This document shows positions 8,698 through 20,909 of a DNA stretch of 64,000 nucleotides, in pieces; position 1 is the stretch's first letter, and every line of letters begins with the position of its first letter. Below the pieces are notes generated by a model that saw only the letters and a list, made by a program, of their open reading frames with translations, was not told the DNA's origin and made no database searches. The stretch lies in NCBI RefSeq assembly GCF_016899955.1, contig NZ_JACJJL010000019.1, positions 1-64,000 on the forward strand, given 5' to 3'. A program made the position numbers and the translations under genes. Source of the DNA: Marseilla massiliensis. Its GTDB lineage: Bacteria; Bacteroidota; Bacteroidia; Bacteroidales; Bacteroidaceae.

Positions 8698-10268
8698 AGT
8701 ATAGATACATTTCACTGACATTGCTCGCCGCCTTCTCCGCCACCGGAAGCAAGGCAGAGATGCCGCAGACGATACAGTCGGCCCCCAAGCTGGTGGTGAA
8801 CATAGCCATCGACCAGCTGCGCACCGACTACCTGGAGGCCTTCGCCCCGCTTTACGGCAGCGACGGCTTCAAGATGCTCTTTGCCAAAGGGATGGTCTAT
8901 GCCAACGCCTCCTACCCCTTCTCGCCCATAGACAGGGCATCGGCCGTGGCCGCCATAGCCACGGGCACCACCCCCTACTACAACAGCATAATCGGGGCGC
9001 GCTGGCTCGACAAGGAGACCCTGCGCCCGGTGTTCTGCGTTAACGACAGCAAATACGGCGGATACCTGACCCAAGACTGCTCGTCGCCCAAGAACCTGGG
9101 CACATCTACCATTGGCGACGAACTGAAAGTGGCCACCAACGGCGGTGCCGTGGTATATTCCGTGGCCCCGTTCCGCGACGCCGCCGTGCTCTCGGCCGGC
9201 CATGCCGCCGACGGAGCCCTGTGGATAGACAACAACAACGGCTATTGGTGCTCGTCGAACTATTACTTCAAGACCACGCCGTCATGGATACAGGCGTACA
9301 ACAACATACACTCGAACAGCATCGACAACAAGACATGGGAGCCTGTCAACATGCTGTCGGGCAACTTCAGCTACTTCATGAACGGCGGCGTGCAAAAGCC
9401 GTTCAAGCACACCTTCGACGGCGAACGCCGCTACAGGGAGTTCAAGGCCAGCGGCCTTGTCAACCAACGCGTCACCGACATGGCGCTGCAATGCGCCAGC
9501 ACCAACGCCATGGGCATCGACAATGTGACCGACCTGCTCAACGTGACATACTATGCCGGCAACTTCGACCACAAGACTGTGACAGAATGTCAGATGGAGC
9601 TCCAAGACACATACGTTAGGCTCGACAAGGAATTAGGCCGGCTAATAAGGGAGCTCGAGCGCAGGGTGGGCGCACAGCAGGTGCTGTTTGTCATAACGAG
9701 CACGGGCTACAGCGACGAGGAAAACGCCGACTACGCCAAATACAACATACCGTCGGGCACATTCAACATCAACCGCACGGCCAACCTGCTCAACATGTAT
9801 TTCGGGGCACTGTGGGGCCCCGCGCAATATGTCGAGACATGCTTCGGAACGCAGATATTCCTAAACCACAACCTGTTTGAGCAAAAGCGCGTGAGCTTCT
9901 CGGAAGCTACGATACGCGCCAAGGAGTTCCTGGCCCAGATATCGGGCGTGCGCAACGTATACACATCGCTGCAACTGCTCTCGAGCGGCGACGAGAACAT
10001 TTACAAGACCCGCAACGGCTTCCACCCGGAGCGCTGCGGCGACATACTCATAGAAGTGGCCCCGGGCTGGAGGCTGTACAACGAAAACAACCTTGAGAGC
10101 CAGCTGCAACGGGCCTCGTTCACACAATTCCCCATCATAATATATGGCGCGGGCACAAAGGCCGAACGCCTTTCCGACCACGTCACCATCGACCGTATAG
10201 CCCCAACCATTGCCAAGGCCATACGCATTAGGGCACCCAACGCCTGCTCATCGGCCCCGCTGTTCTGA
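8694..10268 (+). CDS. PafA-like alkaline-phosphatase-superfamily protein, active site degenerate
   Basis: A 524-aa exported protein (signal peptide to about residue 21) that aligns by eye along its whole length with the Bacteroidota phosphatase PafA: KLVVNIAIDQLRTDYL, ATGTTP, VLSAGHAADGALWIDN, DTYVRLDKELGRL. The first metal-ligand Asp (IDQLR) is kept. The nucleophile Thr position reads Ala, the Asn of GNDW reads Ala (GARW), the Lys/Arg pair before the AGH motif is lost, the DxxxH ligands are missing, and the DHG ligand pair reads TGY. It is therefore probably not a phosphatase. Translationally coupled to the DUF4105 gene upstream, it ends before a gene-free stretch and secA. Confidence 0.75.
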   Translation: MKYRYISLTLLAAFSATGSKAEMPQTIQSAPKLVVNIAIDQLRTDYLEAFAPLYGSDGFKMLFAKGMVYANASYPFSPIDRASAVAAIATGTTPYYNSIIGARWLDKETLRPVFCVNDSKYGGYLTQDCSSPKNLGTSTIGDELKVATNGGAVVYSVAPFRDAAVLSAGHAADGALWIDNNNGYWCSSNYYFKTTPSWIQAYNNIHSNSIDNKTWEPVNMLSGNFSYFMNGGVQKPFKHTFDGERRYREFKASGLVNQRVTDMALQCASTNAMGIDNVTDLLNVTYYAGNFDHKTVTECQMELQDTYVRLDKELGRLIRELERRVGAQQVLFVITSTGYSDEENADYAKYNIPSGTFNINRTANLLNMYFGALWGPAQYVETCFGTQIFLNHNLFEQKRVSFSEATIRAKEFLAQISGVRNVYTSLQLLSSGDENIYKTRNGFHPERCGDILIEVAPGWRLYNENNLESQLQRASFTQFPIIIYGAGTKAERLSDHVTIDRIAPTIAKAIRIRAPNACSSAPLF

Positions 10269-10406
10269 CAGTCATGCCTGCGTGAGACAGCGCGCACAGC
10301 ATGACGCAAACCTACAGACACAGGCAAAGCGCCAACGGGGCCGCAGTGGTGGCACAACCAGCAAGGATTCTTTTTTTACAAAACACAGCATGGCACTACG
10401 CCACGG

Positions 10407-10440
10407 CGCCGAAAGGCCCGCAAAACGGGCCGTTTCGGCG
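10407..10440 (+). terminator. GC-rich hairpin after the PafA-like gene
   Basis: CGCCGAAA-GGCCCG pairs with CGGGCCGTTTCGGCG, with one bulged base and a CAAAA loop. There is no T-run after it, so its role as terminator is only likely. Confidence 0.4.
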
Positions 10441-10741
10441 TACGGAACGCCCCGAAAGGCCAAGCGATACAGGCCGTTTCGGACCGCAAACCGAGCACAG
10501 GTGCACAACCGCCTGGAAGTAAGCCGCATAAGGCCGAGGCACAGGCATCCTGGCACAACAGCCCGACGGGTGAAACATGCTTACAACAGAATCTGCAAAC
10601 GGCTGTGGCACCACGCCACAAACCAAGGCAATGGCGGCACGCAGAGGCCGAAACGGCACCGCAAACACAAAAATAACGCCGCCACGCCAAACTCACACTC
10701 CAATTTACAAGGCTAATTGCCAATAATTAACAAAAAAAGCG

Positions 10742-10749
10742 TAAATTTG
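10742..10749 (+). promoter_or_regulatory. -7 promoter element of secA
   Basis: TAAATTTGC matches TAnnTTTG and lies 51 bp upstream of the secA ATG, with AT-rich sequence further upstream. Confidence 0.65.
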
Positions 10750-10799
10750 CAGGCGACAGCCTAAACGCCAACAAGACGAAAATAAAAAAACGACATAAA

Positions 10800-14141
<3,342 letters not shown>

Positions 14142-14155
14142 CGGCACGCCAAAAA

Positions 14156-14189
14156 GCGTTTGGAGCAATGCCGCTCCAAACGCTTTTTT
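14156..14189 (+). terminator. Intrinsic terminator of secA
   Basis: A perfect 11-bp stem (GCGTTTGGAGC / GCTCCAAACGC), 6-base loop and TTTTTT tail, 15 bp after the secA stop. Five A residues precede the stem, so it could also work on the other strand. Confidence 0.93.
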
Positions 14190-14278
14190 CATCACCCCAA
14201 CCCATGCCACGCCCCCGCGGCGCGGCGCCCGCAAGGGCACCGGCAGCGCCAAAGGGCATGGCAAAAAACCATGGAACG

Positions 14279-15019
14279 ATGATAAGCATAGCAAACCTTA
14301 AGAAGTCGTACGGACGGACCACGGCTTGCGACATTGAGTCATTGGACATTGCCGACGGCGAGATAGTGGGCATTGTGGGCAACAACGGTGCCGGCAAGAC
14401 CACCCTGTTCAGGCTCATGCTCGACCTGGCCAAACCCGACACGGGGCACGTCACCACCACACCACCACCCCACCACCCGACGGCATGCGCCGCGCAAGGG
14501 CCTGTCGACGTGGCCGGCAGCGAGGAGTGGAAGCTGTTCACCGGGGCATACCTCAACGAGAGCTTCCTCATAGACTACCTTACGCCCGATGAATACTTTG
14601 CGTTCCTGGCAAAGATATCAGGGCTGGGCACCGACGAGATGAAGCGCAACCTGGAGCGCTTTGAGGCATTCGACGCCGGCGAGGTGCTCGGGCAACACAA
14701 GCTCATACGCGACCTGTCGGCCGGCAACCGACAGAAGGCGGGAATCATGGCCGCATTCGCCACATCGCCAAGCGTGGCCATACTCGACGAACCGTTCAAC
14801 TATCTCGACCCGCAAAGCCAGAACAGGCTGAAGAGGGTGGTCGAAGAATACAACCGCGAGAAAGGCGCCACCATACTGATAAGCAGCCACAACCTTGCGC
14901 ACACAATCAACATCAGCACGCGAATCATACTGCTCGAGCACGGACGCGTGATATCCGACATACCTAATAATGGTGACTCTGCGGCACGCGAGATTGAAAA
15001 TTATTTCAGTGCCGACTGA
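14279..15019 (+). CDS. ABC transporter ATP-binding protein
   Basis: A 246-aa ATPase starting at MISIANLKKSYG; a longer reading would run back into the secA terminator. Walker A is GNNGAGKTT, the signature is LSAGNRQKAG, Walker B is VAILDEPF, and the switch His is in ISSHN. Between Walker A and the Q-loop region lies a Pro/His/Thr-rich insertion (TTTPPPHHPTACAAQGP, about residues 58-75) encoded by a CAC/CCA-rich stretch near 14452-14480. No permease gene is adjacent, so the partner and substrate are unknown. Similar Bacteroidota ATPases serve ABC-2-type exporters. Confidence 0.85.
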   Translation: MISIANLKKSYGRTTACDIESLDIADGEIVGIVGNNGAGKTTLFRLMLDLAKPDTGHVTTTPPPHHPTACAAQGPVDVAGSEEWKLFTGAYLNESFLIDYLTPDEYFAFLAKISGLGTDEMKRNLERFEAFDAGEVLGQHKLIRDLSAGNRQKAGIMAAFATSPSVAILDEPFNYLDPQSQNRLKRVVEEYNREKGATILISSHNLAHTINISTRIILLEHGRVISDIPNNGDSAAREIENYFSAD

Positions 15020-15090
15020 CAGCGATGGCCATTTATAGGTATTTTGGCAAAAATGGGGGGCTACCTTTCGTGTTTCTTGCCGCTAATTTG

Positions 15091-15098
15091 TAATTTTG
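15091..15098 (+). promoter_or_regulatory. -7 promoter element of feoAB
   Basis: TAATTTTGC, 18 bp upstream of the ATG at 15117. Its position shows that a TTG-started longer reading at 15096 is not the real start. Confidence 0.7.
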
Positions 15099-15116
15099 CA
15101 TCATATTAGCAGAAAA

Positions 15117-17669
15117 ATGAGACTTTCAGAACTAAAGACAGGAGAATACGGAGTCATCGTCAAAGTCCTCGGACATGGCGGCTTCCGCAAGCGCATAGTA
15201 GAGATGGGGTTCATCAAGGGCAAGGTGGTAGAGGTGCTGCTCAACGCCCCGCTCCAGGATCCCGTGAAATACAAGATAATGGGATATGAGGTCTCGTTAC
15301 GCCACAACGAGGCCGAGATGATAGAAATCATATCACCCGAAGAGGTCAAGCTACTTGAAAAAGAAAACTCAGAACCCGACTTCAACAAACCGGAGATATC
15401 CACCGAAAACGAGGGCGGTGCAACGCAGCTCACCGACAAGCAGCTGCACGATGCCGCCATGAAAAAACGCCGTACCATCAACGTGGCGCTGGTGGGCAAC
15501 CCCAACTGCGGAAAGACGTCGCTGTTCAACTTTGCCTCGGGAGCCCACGAGCGCGTGGGCAACTACTCGGGCGTGACTGTGGATGCCAAGGAGGGCCACG
15601 CCGAGTTTGAGGGTTACACATTCAACCTGGTCGACCTGCCCGGCACATACTCGCTGTCGGCCTACAGCCCCGAGGAACTGTATGTTCGACGGCAGATAAT
15701 AGACAAGACCCCCGACGTGGTAATCAACGTCATCGACTCGAGCAACCTTGAGCGCAACCTCTACCTCACCACGCAGCTCGTCGACATGAACCTGCGCATG
15801 GTTTGCGCGCTAAACATGTTCGACGAGTTTGAGGAGCGAGGCGACAAGCTCGACTACAACAAGCTCGGTCAGCTGTTCGGCGTGCCGATGATACCCACGG
15901 TGTTCAAGACGGGCAAAGGCGTCGACCTGCTCTTCCACATCATCATCAACATGTACGAGGGCGTCGACTTCATCGACAAGGACGGAAACATCAACCCCGA
16001 GGTGGCCGCCGAGATACAAAACTGGCACAAGCGGTATGAGGGCTCGCACGAAACCGACCACACGGAAGACTTCGCCCACGGCGCCAGGCCCAACAACAGC
16101 GTGTTCCGCCACGTACACCTCAACCACGGAAAGACGCTCGAAGAGAGCATCGAGGCCATAAAGCGCGAGGTGCAGAAAGACGAGCAGATACGCCACAAAT
16201 ACTCCACCCGCTACCTGGCCATCAAGCTGCTCGAGATGGACAAGGACACCGAGCAGGCCGTAGAGAGGCTGCCCAACGCAAAAGAAATAATGGAAGTGCG
16301 CGACCGCGAGGCGCGCAAGATACTCGAAGAGACCAAGGAAGACTCCGAGACGGCCATCATGGACGCCAAGTACGGACTGATACACGGTGCACTGCAAGAG
16401 GCCGGCTACGAGCCCGGCAACAAGCAGGACACATACCAGCTGACGCACTTCATCGACAAGATAATAACCAACAAGTATGCCGGCTTCCCCATCTTCTTCC
16501 TGCTGCTCTACGTGATGTTCGAGGTGACATTCACCTTGGGGCAGTATCCCATGGACTGGATTGAGGCCGGCGTGGGCATGATTGGCGAGTGGGTAAGCGC
16601 CACCCTGCCCGACGGGCCCCTCAAGGCCATGATTGCCGACGGCATCATAGGCGGCGTGGGGGCGGTCATTGTGTTCCTGCCGCAGATACTCATACTCTAC
16701 TGCTTCATATCGTTCATGGAAGACTCGGGCTACATGGCGCGCGCCGCCTTCATCATGGACAAGCTGATGCACAAGATGGGGCTGCACGGCAAGTCGTTCA
16801 TACCGCTCATCATGGGCTTCGGATGCAACGTGCCGGCCGTCATGGCCACACGCACCATCGAGAGCCGACGCTCGCGACTCATCACCATGCTCATACTGCC
16901 GATGATGAGCTGCTCGGCGCGGCTGCCCATCTACATAATGATCACCGGCACGTTTTTCGCCGTTAAATACCAAAGCCTCATCATGATATCGCTCTACGCC
17001 ATAGGCATCGTCATGGCCGTGGTGGTGAGCCGGGTGCTCAGCCGGTGGCTCATAAGGGGCGAAGACACGCCCTTCGTGATGGAGCTGCCGCCCTACCGCT
17101 TTCCAACGGCCAAGGCCATTGGCCGCCACACATGGGAGAAAGGCAAGCAATATCTGAAGAAGATGGGAGGCATCATTCTCTTTGCAAGCATTGTGGTGTG
17201 GGCGCTGGGCTACTTCCCCCACGACGACAGCCTCAGCCAGCAGCAACAACAGGAACAAAGCTACATAGGGCGCATAGGCAAGGCCATAGAGCCAGCGTTC
17301 CGCGCCCAGGGCTTCGACTGGAAGCTCGACGTGGGCCTCGTGGCCGGCGTAGGGGCCAAGGAGATTGTGGCCTCGACAATGGGTGTGCTCTACAGCGGCG
17401 ACGAGAGCGTGGCCGACGACACGGCCGACGACAACACGCCGAAGTATGCCAACCTGTACGACAAGATGACAGCCGACGGCATAACGCCGCTGATAGCCTT
17501 TGCCTACCTGACGTTTGTGCTGCTATACTTCCCATGCCTGGCCACCATTGCAGCCGTCAAGAGCGAAAGCGGCTCGTGGAAATGGGCTGCGTTCACAGCC
17601 GTCTACACCACCGCGCTGGCATGGATTGTGTCGGCACTGATATACCAGATAGGCCGCCTGTTCGTGTAG
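15117..17669 (+). CDS. feoB: Ferrous iron transporter, FeoA-FeoB fusion
   Basis: An 850-aa inner-membrane Fe(II) importer. Residues 1-75 are an SH3-like FeoA domain (MRLSELKTGEYG, GHGGFRKRIVEMGF). A charged linker follows, then the FeoB G domain with G1 GNPNCGKTS, the G3 region DLPGTYSLS and G4 NMFD. The membrane part starts around residue 460 and carries the Gate motifs (LPIYIMITGTFF, FIPLIMGFGCNVPAVMATR). The C-terminal helices end with LIYQIGRLFV. Fusion of FeoA to FeoB is common in Bacteroidota. No Fur-type site was identified. Confidence 0.95.
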   Translation: MRLSELKTGEYGVIVKVLGHGGFRKRIVEMGFIKGKVVEVLLNAPLQDPVKYKIMGYEVSLRHNEAEMIEIISPEEVKLLEKENSEPDFNKPEISTENEGGATQLTDKQLHDAAMKKRRTINVALVGNPNCGKTSLFNFASGAHERVGNYSGVTVDAKEGHAEFEGYTFNLVDLPGTYSLSAYSPEELYVRRQIIDKTPDVVINVIDSSNLERNLYLTTQLVDMNLRMVCALNMFDEFEERGDKLDYNKLGQLFGVPMIPTVFKTGKGVDLLFHIIINMYEGVDFIDKDGNINPEVAAEIQNWHKRYEGSHETDHTEDFAHGARPNNSVFRHVHLNHGKTLEESIEAIKREVQKDEQIRHKYSTRYLAIKLLEMDKDTEQAVERLPNAKEIMEVRDREARKILEETKEDSETAIMDAKYGLIHGALQEAGYEPGNKQDTYQLTHFIDKIITNKYAGFPIFFLLLYVMFEVTFTLGQYPMDWIEAGVGMIGEWVSATLPDGPLKAMIADGIIGGVGAVIVFLPQILILYCFISFMEDSGYMARAAFIMDKLMHKMGLHGKSFIPLIMGFGCNVPAVMATRTIESRRSRLITMLILPMMSCSARLPIYIMITGTFFAVKYQSLIMISLYAIGIVMAVVVSRVLSRWLIRGEDTPFVMELPPYRFPTAKAIGRHTWEKGKQYLKKMGGIILFASIVVWALGYFPHDDSLSQQQQQEQSYIGRIGKAIEPAFRAQGFDWKLDVGLVAGVGAKEIVASTMGVLYSGDESVADDTADDNTPKYANLYDKMTADGITPLIAFAYLTFVLLYFPCLATIAAVKSESGSWKWAAFTAVYTTALAWIVSALIYQIGRLFV

Positions 17670-17688
17670 GCGCCCGACACCCCCCGCA

Positions 17689-17730
17689 GCAGGCCTCAGC
17701 CCGTGACAGCAACCACGGACCGAGGCCTGC
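17689..17730 (+). terminator. Hairpin after feoAB
   Basis: GCAGGCCTC pairs with GAGGCCTGC, and inside it CCGTG pairs with CACGG. There is no T-run, so the terminator role is tentative. Confidence 0.4.
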
Positions 17731-17838
17731 AGGCTACATGGGCCGGGGCACACTGACGCCCCACTGCGCACCAATGCCAAAATTGCCTAACAAAAGCAAA
17801 AAAGGCTGCGCTTTTTCATGTTTTCAAAGTCATTTCCG

Positions 17839-17846
17839 TATCTTTG
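17839..17846 (+). promoter_or_regulatory. -7 promoter element of the nitroreductase gene
   Basis: TATCTTTGC matches TAnnTTTG, about 90 bp upstream of the ATG at 17938. Confidence 0.6.
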
Positions 17847-17937
17847 CAATATTCAAGCCGCACGCGGTAATGGTCAGGCCAGCTTGCATCAGGGCCGATT
17901 GCATTATCAGGCGGACTACATTTAAATCTACAAGAAC

Positions 17938-18576
17938 ATGAAAAAGAACAATCTCGCAGCCGTCATATTCTCCACCATCGTGGGGCTGACGGCATTCTCG
18001 GCCACATCGTGCGCGCAGGAGACCGTATTGCCCGCACCACAGAAAAGCACCACCGAAGGCTCGCTGAGCAAGGCACTGCAAGACCGCAAGTCGGTGCGCA
18101 AGTTCAGCGACAAGACGCTAACCGACCAGCAGCTGGCCGACTTGCTGTGGGCTGCCTGCGGGGTGAACAGGCCCGACGGCCACCTCACCGTGCCATCGGC
18201 ACGCAACAAGCAAGACATAACTGTATATGTGGGCAAGGCCGACGGCACCTACCGCTACGACGCCAAGGGCAACAAGCTCGTGAAGATTGGCAACGGCGAC
18301 CTCAGGGGCGAGGCAGCCAAGCGCAACGCCTTCATCAAGACGGCGCCCGTGGTGATAGTCATTGCCTCAGACACTTCGCTGCAAGGCGGCAACATGGCCA
18401 TATGCGGCATCGACGCCGGCGCCGTGATGCAGAACGTCTACCTGCACTGCGCTGCCAACGGGCTGGCCACGGTGTGCTGCTATGCGGGCGACGACGTGAC
18501 GGCCATGCAGAAGTTCCTCGGGATAAAGGCCGAGCTGAAACCGCTCATCTGCATGCCTGTCGGCATTGCCGAATAG
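17938..18576 (+). CDS. Exported nitroreductase-family protein
   Basis: A 212-aa protein of the FMN-dependent nitroreductase/SagB-like fold: QDRKSVRKFSDKTLTDQQLADLLWAACGVNRPDG is the FMN phosphate-binding start and hinge, and GIDAGAVMQNVYLHCAANGL is the conserved dimer helix. It begins with a signal peptide ending TSCAQE, which could be a lipoprotein Cys at about residue 26. Periplasmic or lipoprotein nitroreductases are common in Bacteroidota; the physiological substrate is unknown. Single gene with its own promoter and terminator. Confidence 0.85.
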   Translation: MKKNNLAAVIFSTIVGLTAFSATSCAQETVLPAPQKSTTEGSLSKALQDRKSVRKFSDKTLTDQQLADLLWAACGVNRPDGHLTVPSARNKQDITVYVGKADGTYRYDAKGNKLVKIGNGDLRGEAAKRNAFIKTAPVVIVIASDTSLQGGNMAICGIDAGAVMQNVYLHCAANGLATVCCYAGDDVTAMQKFLGIKAELKPLICMPVGIAE

Positions 18577-18604
18577 GCCGTTTCATACTGCAAGACATGC
18601 CGTT

Positions 18605-18654
18605 CCACCCGCCGGGACAGTCCATTCGGGGCTCCCCGGCGGGTGGAGTCTTTT
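18605..18654 (+). terminator. Intrinsic terminator of the nitroreductase gene
   Basis: A 12-bp perfect stem (CCACCCGCCGGG / CCCGGCGGGTGG) with an 18-base loop and an AGTCTTTT tail, 29 bp past the stop codon. Confidence 0.75.
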
Positions 18655-18829
18655 CAGAAAAAACTGCCTGCTGGGCAGCAGCAGGTCAACCAGCTTGTCT
18701 ACATATCCTTCCAGACAAAAAGCCACCCCGGCATTGCCGTCACCACGGCGGCAAGCCAGCCTGCCGGCGAGGCAACCTGCCGCAGGTGTTTTTTAGGCAC
18801 CTACGCTGGGCACATTGCGCGCTTTTTTG

Positions 18830-18837
18830 TACCTTTG
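18830..18837 (+). promoter_or_regulatory. -7 promoter element of dnaB
   Basis: TACCTTTGC, 21 bp upstream of the dnaB ATG. It supports the 18859 start over a longer in-frame reading. Confidence 0.7.
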
Positions 18838-18858
18838 CAGCCAAAACCGAAAAAAACA

Positions 18859-20406
18859 ATGGCAGAACAAGACAACAACAGGCCGCGACGGCAACGAAAA
18901 CCGGCGGCCGTCGACAATACCTACGGCCACCTGCAACCACAGGCCACCGACGTGGAGAAGGCTGTGCTCGGGGCACTAATGATTGACAAAGACGCCTACG
19001 CGGTGGTCTGCGAGATGCTCTACCCAGAGAGTTTCTATGAGCCGCGCAACCAGAAGGTGTATGCCGCCGTGCGCGACCTGAGCATGGCCGAGCGCCCGGT
19101 CGACGTGCTCACCGTCACCGAACAGCTGGCCAAGAACGGCGACCTCGACGAAGTGGGCGGCCCGGTATATGTGGCCGAGCTGAGCTCGCGCGTGGCCTCG
19201 TCGGCCAACATCGAGTATCACGCTCGCATCATCGCCCAGAAATACCTTGCCAGGCAGCTCATATCGTTTGCCAGCGTCATAGAGACCAAGGCCTTCGACG
19301 ACACCACCGACATCGACGACCTGATGCAGGAGGCCGAGGGTTCGCTGTTTGAGCTCTCGCAGCGCAACATGAAGAAAGACTATACGCAGATAGACCCTGT
19401 GATAAAGAACGCTGTCGAGGTGATACAGAAAGCGGCCGCCAACAAGGACGGACTGACGGGCGTGCCCACCGGATACCACAAGCTGGACGACATAACCAGC
19501 GGATGGCAGGCCAGCGACCTTGTCATCATTGCCGGGCGCCCGGCCATGGGAAAGACGTCGTTCGCCCTGTCGATGGCCAAGAACATTGCCGCCGACTACA
19601 AGGTTCCGATGGCTTTCTTCTCGCTCGAAATGAGCAACGTGCAGCTCGTAAACCGACTGATATCCAACTGCTGCGAGATACAGGGAAGCAAAATACTAAA
19701 CGGACAGCTGCAGCCCGACGAGTGGGACCGGCTCGACAAGCGCATGAACAACCTGATAGGAGCACCGCTCTATGTGGACGACACACCGGGCCTGTCGGTA
19801 TTCGAGCTGCGAACAAAGGCCCGCCGACTGGTGCGCGAGCACGGAGTGAAGCTCATCATGATTGACTACCTGCAGCTGATGAACGCCAACGGCATGCGGT
19901 TCAGCAGCCGACAGGAAGAGGTTTCTACCATCTCGCGTTCGCTGAAAGGACTGGCCAAAGAGCTCGACATACCAATACTGGCACTGTCGCAGCTGAACCG
20001 TGGCGTGGAGTCGCGCGAGGGACTGGAGGGCAAGCGCCCGCAACTGAGCGACCTGCGCGAGTCGGGAGCCATCGAGCAAGACGCCGACATGGTGCTCTTC
20101 GTACACAGGCCGGAATACTATCACATCTACGAAGACGAAAACGGGCGCGACCTGCACGGCATGGCGCAAATCATCATAGCCAAGCACCGTAAGGGTGCCA
20201 CGGGCGACGTGCTGCTCACATTCCGCGGAGAGTTCACACGATTCGAGAACCCTGAGGACACACGCCTGGGCAAGTCGACGCCGGCGGCCGGAGGCGAGAT
20301 ACTGGGGTCGCGCATCAACGGCGACCTCGGCCCTGCACCCGAACTGCCCAACGACTACGACCCGTTCGGCGGAATGCTGCCACCGGGCGAGGGACCGGCG
20401 TTCTGA
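18859..20406 (+). CDS. dnaB: Replicative DNA helicase DnaB
   Basis: The hexameric replication-fork helicase, 515 aa from MAEQDNN. The N-terminal DnaB_N domain (DVEKAVLGALMIDKDAY, VAELSSRVASSANIEYHARI) is followed by the RecA-like motor with Walker A GRPAMGKTSFA, Walker B LIMIDYLQLM, and ALSQLNRGVESREGKRPQLSD-type elements (in two pieces) ending with the arginine-finger region KHRKGATGD. The tail after residue 470 is Gly/Pro-rich and poorly conserved. Monocistronic, with its own promoter. Confidence 0.97.
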   Translation: MAEQDNNRPRRQRKPAAVDNTYGHLQPQATDVEKAVLGALMIDKDAYAVVCEMLYPESFYEPRNQKVYAAVRDLSMAERPVDVLTVTEQLAKNGDLDEVGGPVYVAELSSRVASSANIEYHARIIAQKYLARQLISFASVIETKAFDDTTDIDDLMQEAEGSLFELSQRNMKKDYTQIDPVIKNAVEVIQKAAANKDGLTGVPTGYHKLDDITSGWQASDLVIIAGRPAMGKTSFALSMAKNIAADYKVPMAFFSLEMSNVQLVNRLISNCCEIQGSKILNGQLQPDEWDRLDKRMNNLIGAPLYVDDTPGLSVFELRTKARRLVREHGVKLIMIDYLQLMNANGMRFSSRQEEVSTISRSLKGLAKELDIPILALSQLNRGVESREGLEGKRPQLSDLRESGAIEQDADMVLFVHRPEYYHIYEDENGRDLHGMAQIIIAKHRKGATGDVLLTFRGEFTRFENPEDTRLGKSTPAAGGEILGSRINGDLGPAPELPNDYDPFGGMLPPGEGPAF

Positions 20407-20909
20407 CATAAAAACGGGGCAGTTGCACGATGGGCACCACGGAACTCTCATCCTGCAACTGTCCTCATCACGGTGTATCGCTCTTTGGCCAAGACACACC
20501 GAAAGGGCCATTTACGCCGAATGGCCAAAAGAATTGACATGAACGAGCTAAACGACACCAACTGCCGGTGGCACGGGCCTTTCCCATTTATGCTTATTTG
20601 AAAGGGGAAACATCATAACATGACTATCAGCTATCCATCCGGCCATTTCATGAAACGAACCCAAAGCGAGCCAGCTGCCTTGAACCGCCTTGCGCCAACC
20701 GGAAACGACAACAACCTGTATGCTTTTTCCCCTACCCTGTCGACACGGCAAAATGCAGTTCCATCCTGTTGCCTGGCATACGGGCCTGCACATTTGGCCC
20801 AGCCATTGCGAGCAGGCGTCGTGGCGACAACAGGATGGAATGTATTGGGGATGTTGCCAACGTTTCAAACAAACCGGGCTGATGCAAGCCCGGTTTGCCT
20901 GAAGCGGAG
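20407..20909. other. 503-bp region between convergent dnaB and kbl
   Basis: No gene supported. It holds a weak stem after dnaB (CAGTTGCA 20420-20427 with TGCAACTG 20454-20461), an inverted pair around 20759-20771 and 20828-20840 (13 bp, TTCCATCCTGTTG), and the kbl terminator at 20870-20897. Confidence 0.6.
20870..20897 (-). terminator. Intrinsic terminator of kbl
   Basis: An 11-bp perfect stem (CAAACCGGGCT / AGCCCGGTTTG) with a 6-base loop; on the minus strand it is followed by TTTGAAACG. It lies just past the kbl stop codon. Confidence 0.75.

Larger units (their letters stand above)
10269..10799. other. 531-bp gene-free region upstream of secA
   Basis: No supported gene. It contains a strong GC-rich hairpin at 10407-10440, several further CGAAAGG/CCGTTTCGG inverted copies up to about 10490, and the secA promoter near 10742. 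The open frames seen on both strands here are repeat-driven and without family character. Confidence 0.6.

Noticed and set aside
15096..15116. Upstream TTG start for the FeoAB protein
   Set aside because: It lies inside the -7 promoter element; the ATG at 15117 starts the FeoA domain correctly.
15810..17258. 482-aa open frame opposite feoB
   Set aside because: Antisense shadow of the FeoB G and membrane domains; His-rich, with no homologous character.
18643..18858. Longer N-terminus for DnaB
   Set aside because: The extension overlaps a terminator and the promoter element at 18830 and has no DnaB-like sequence.
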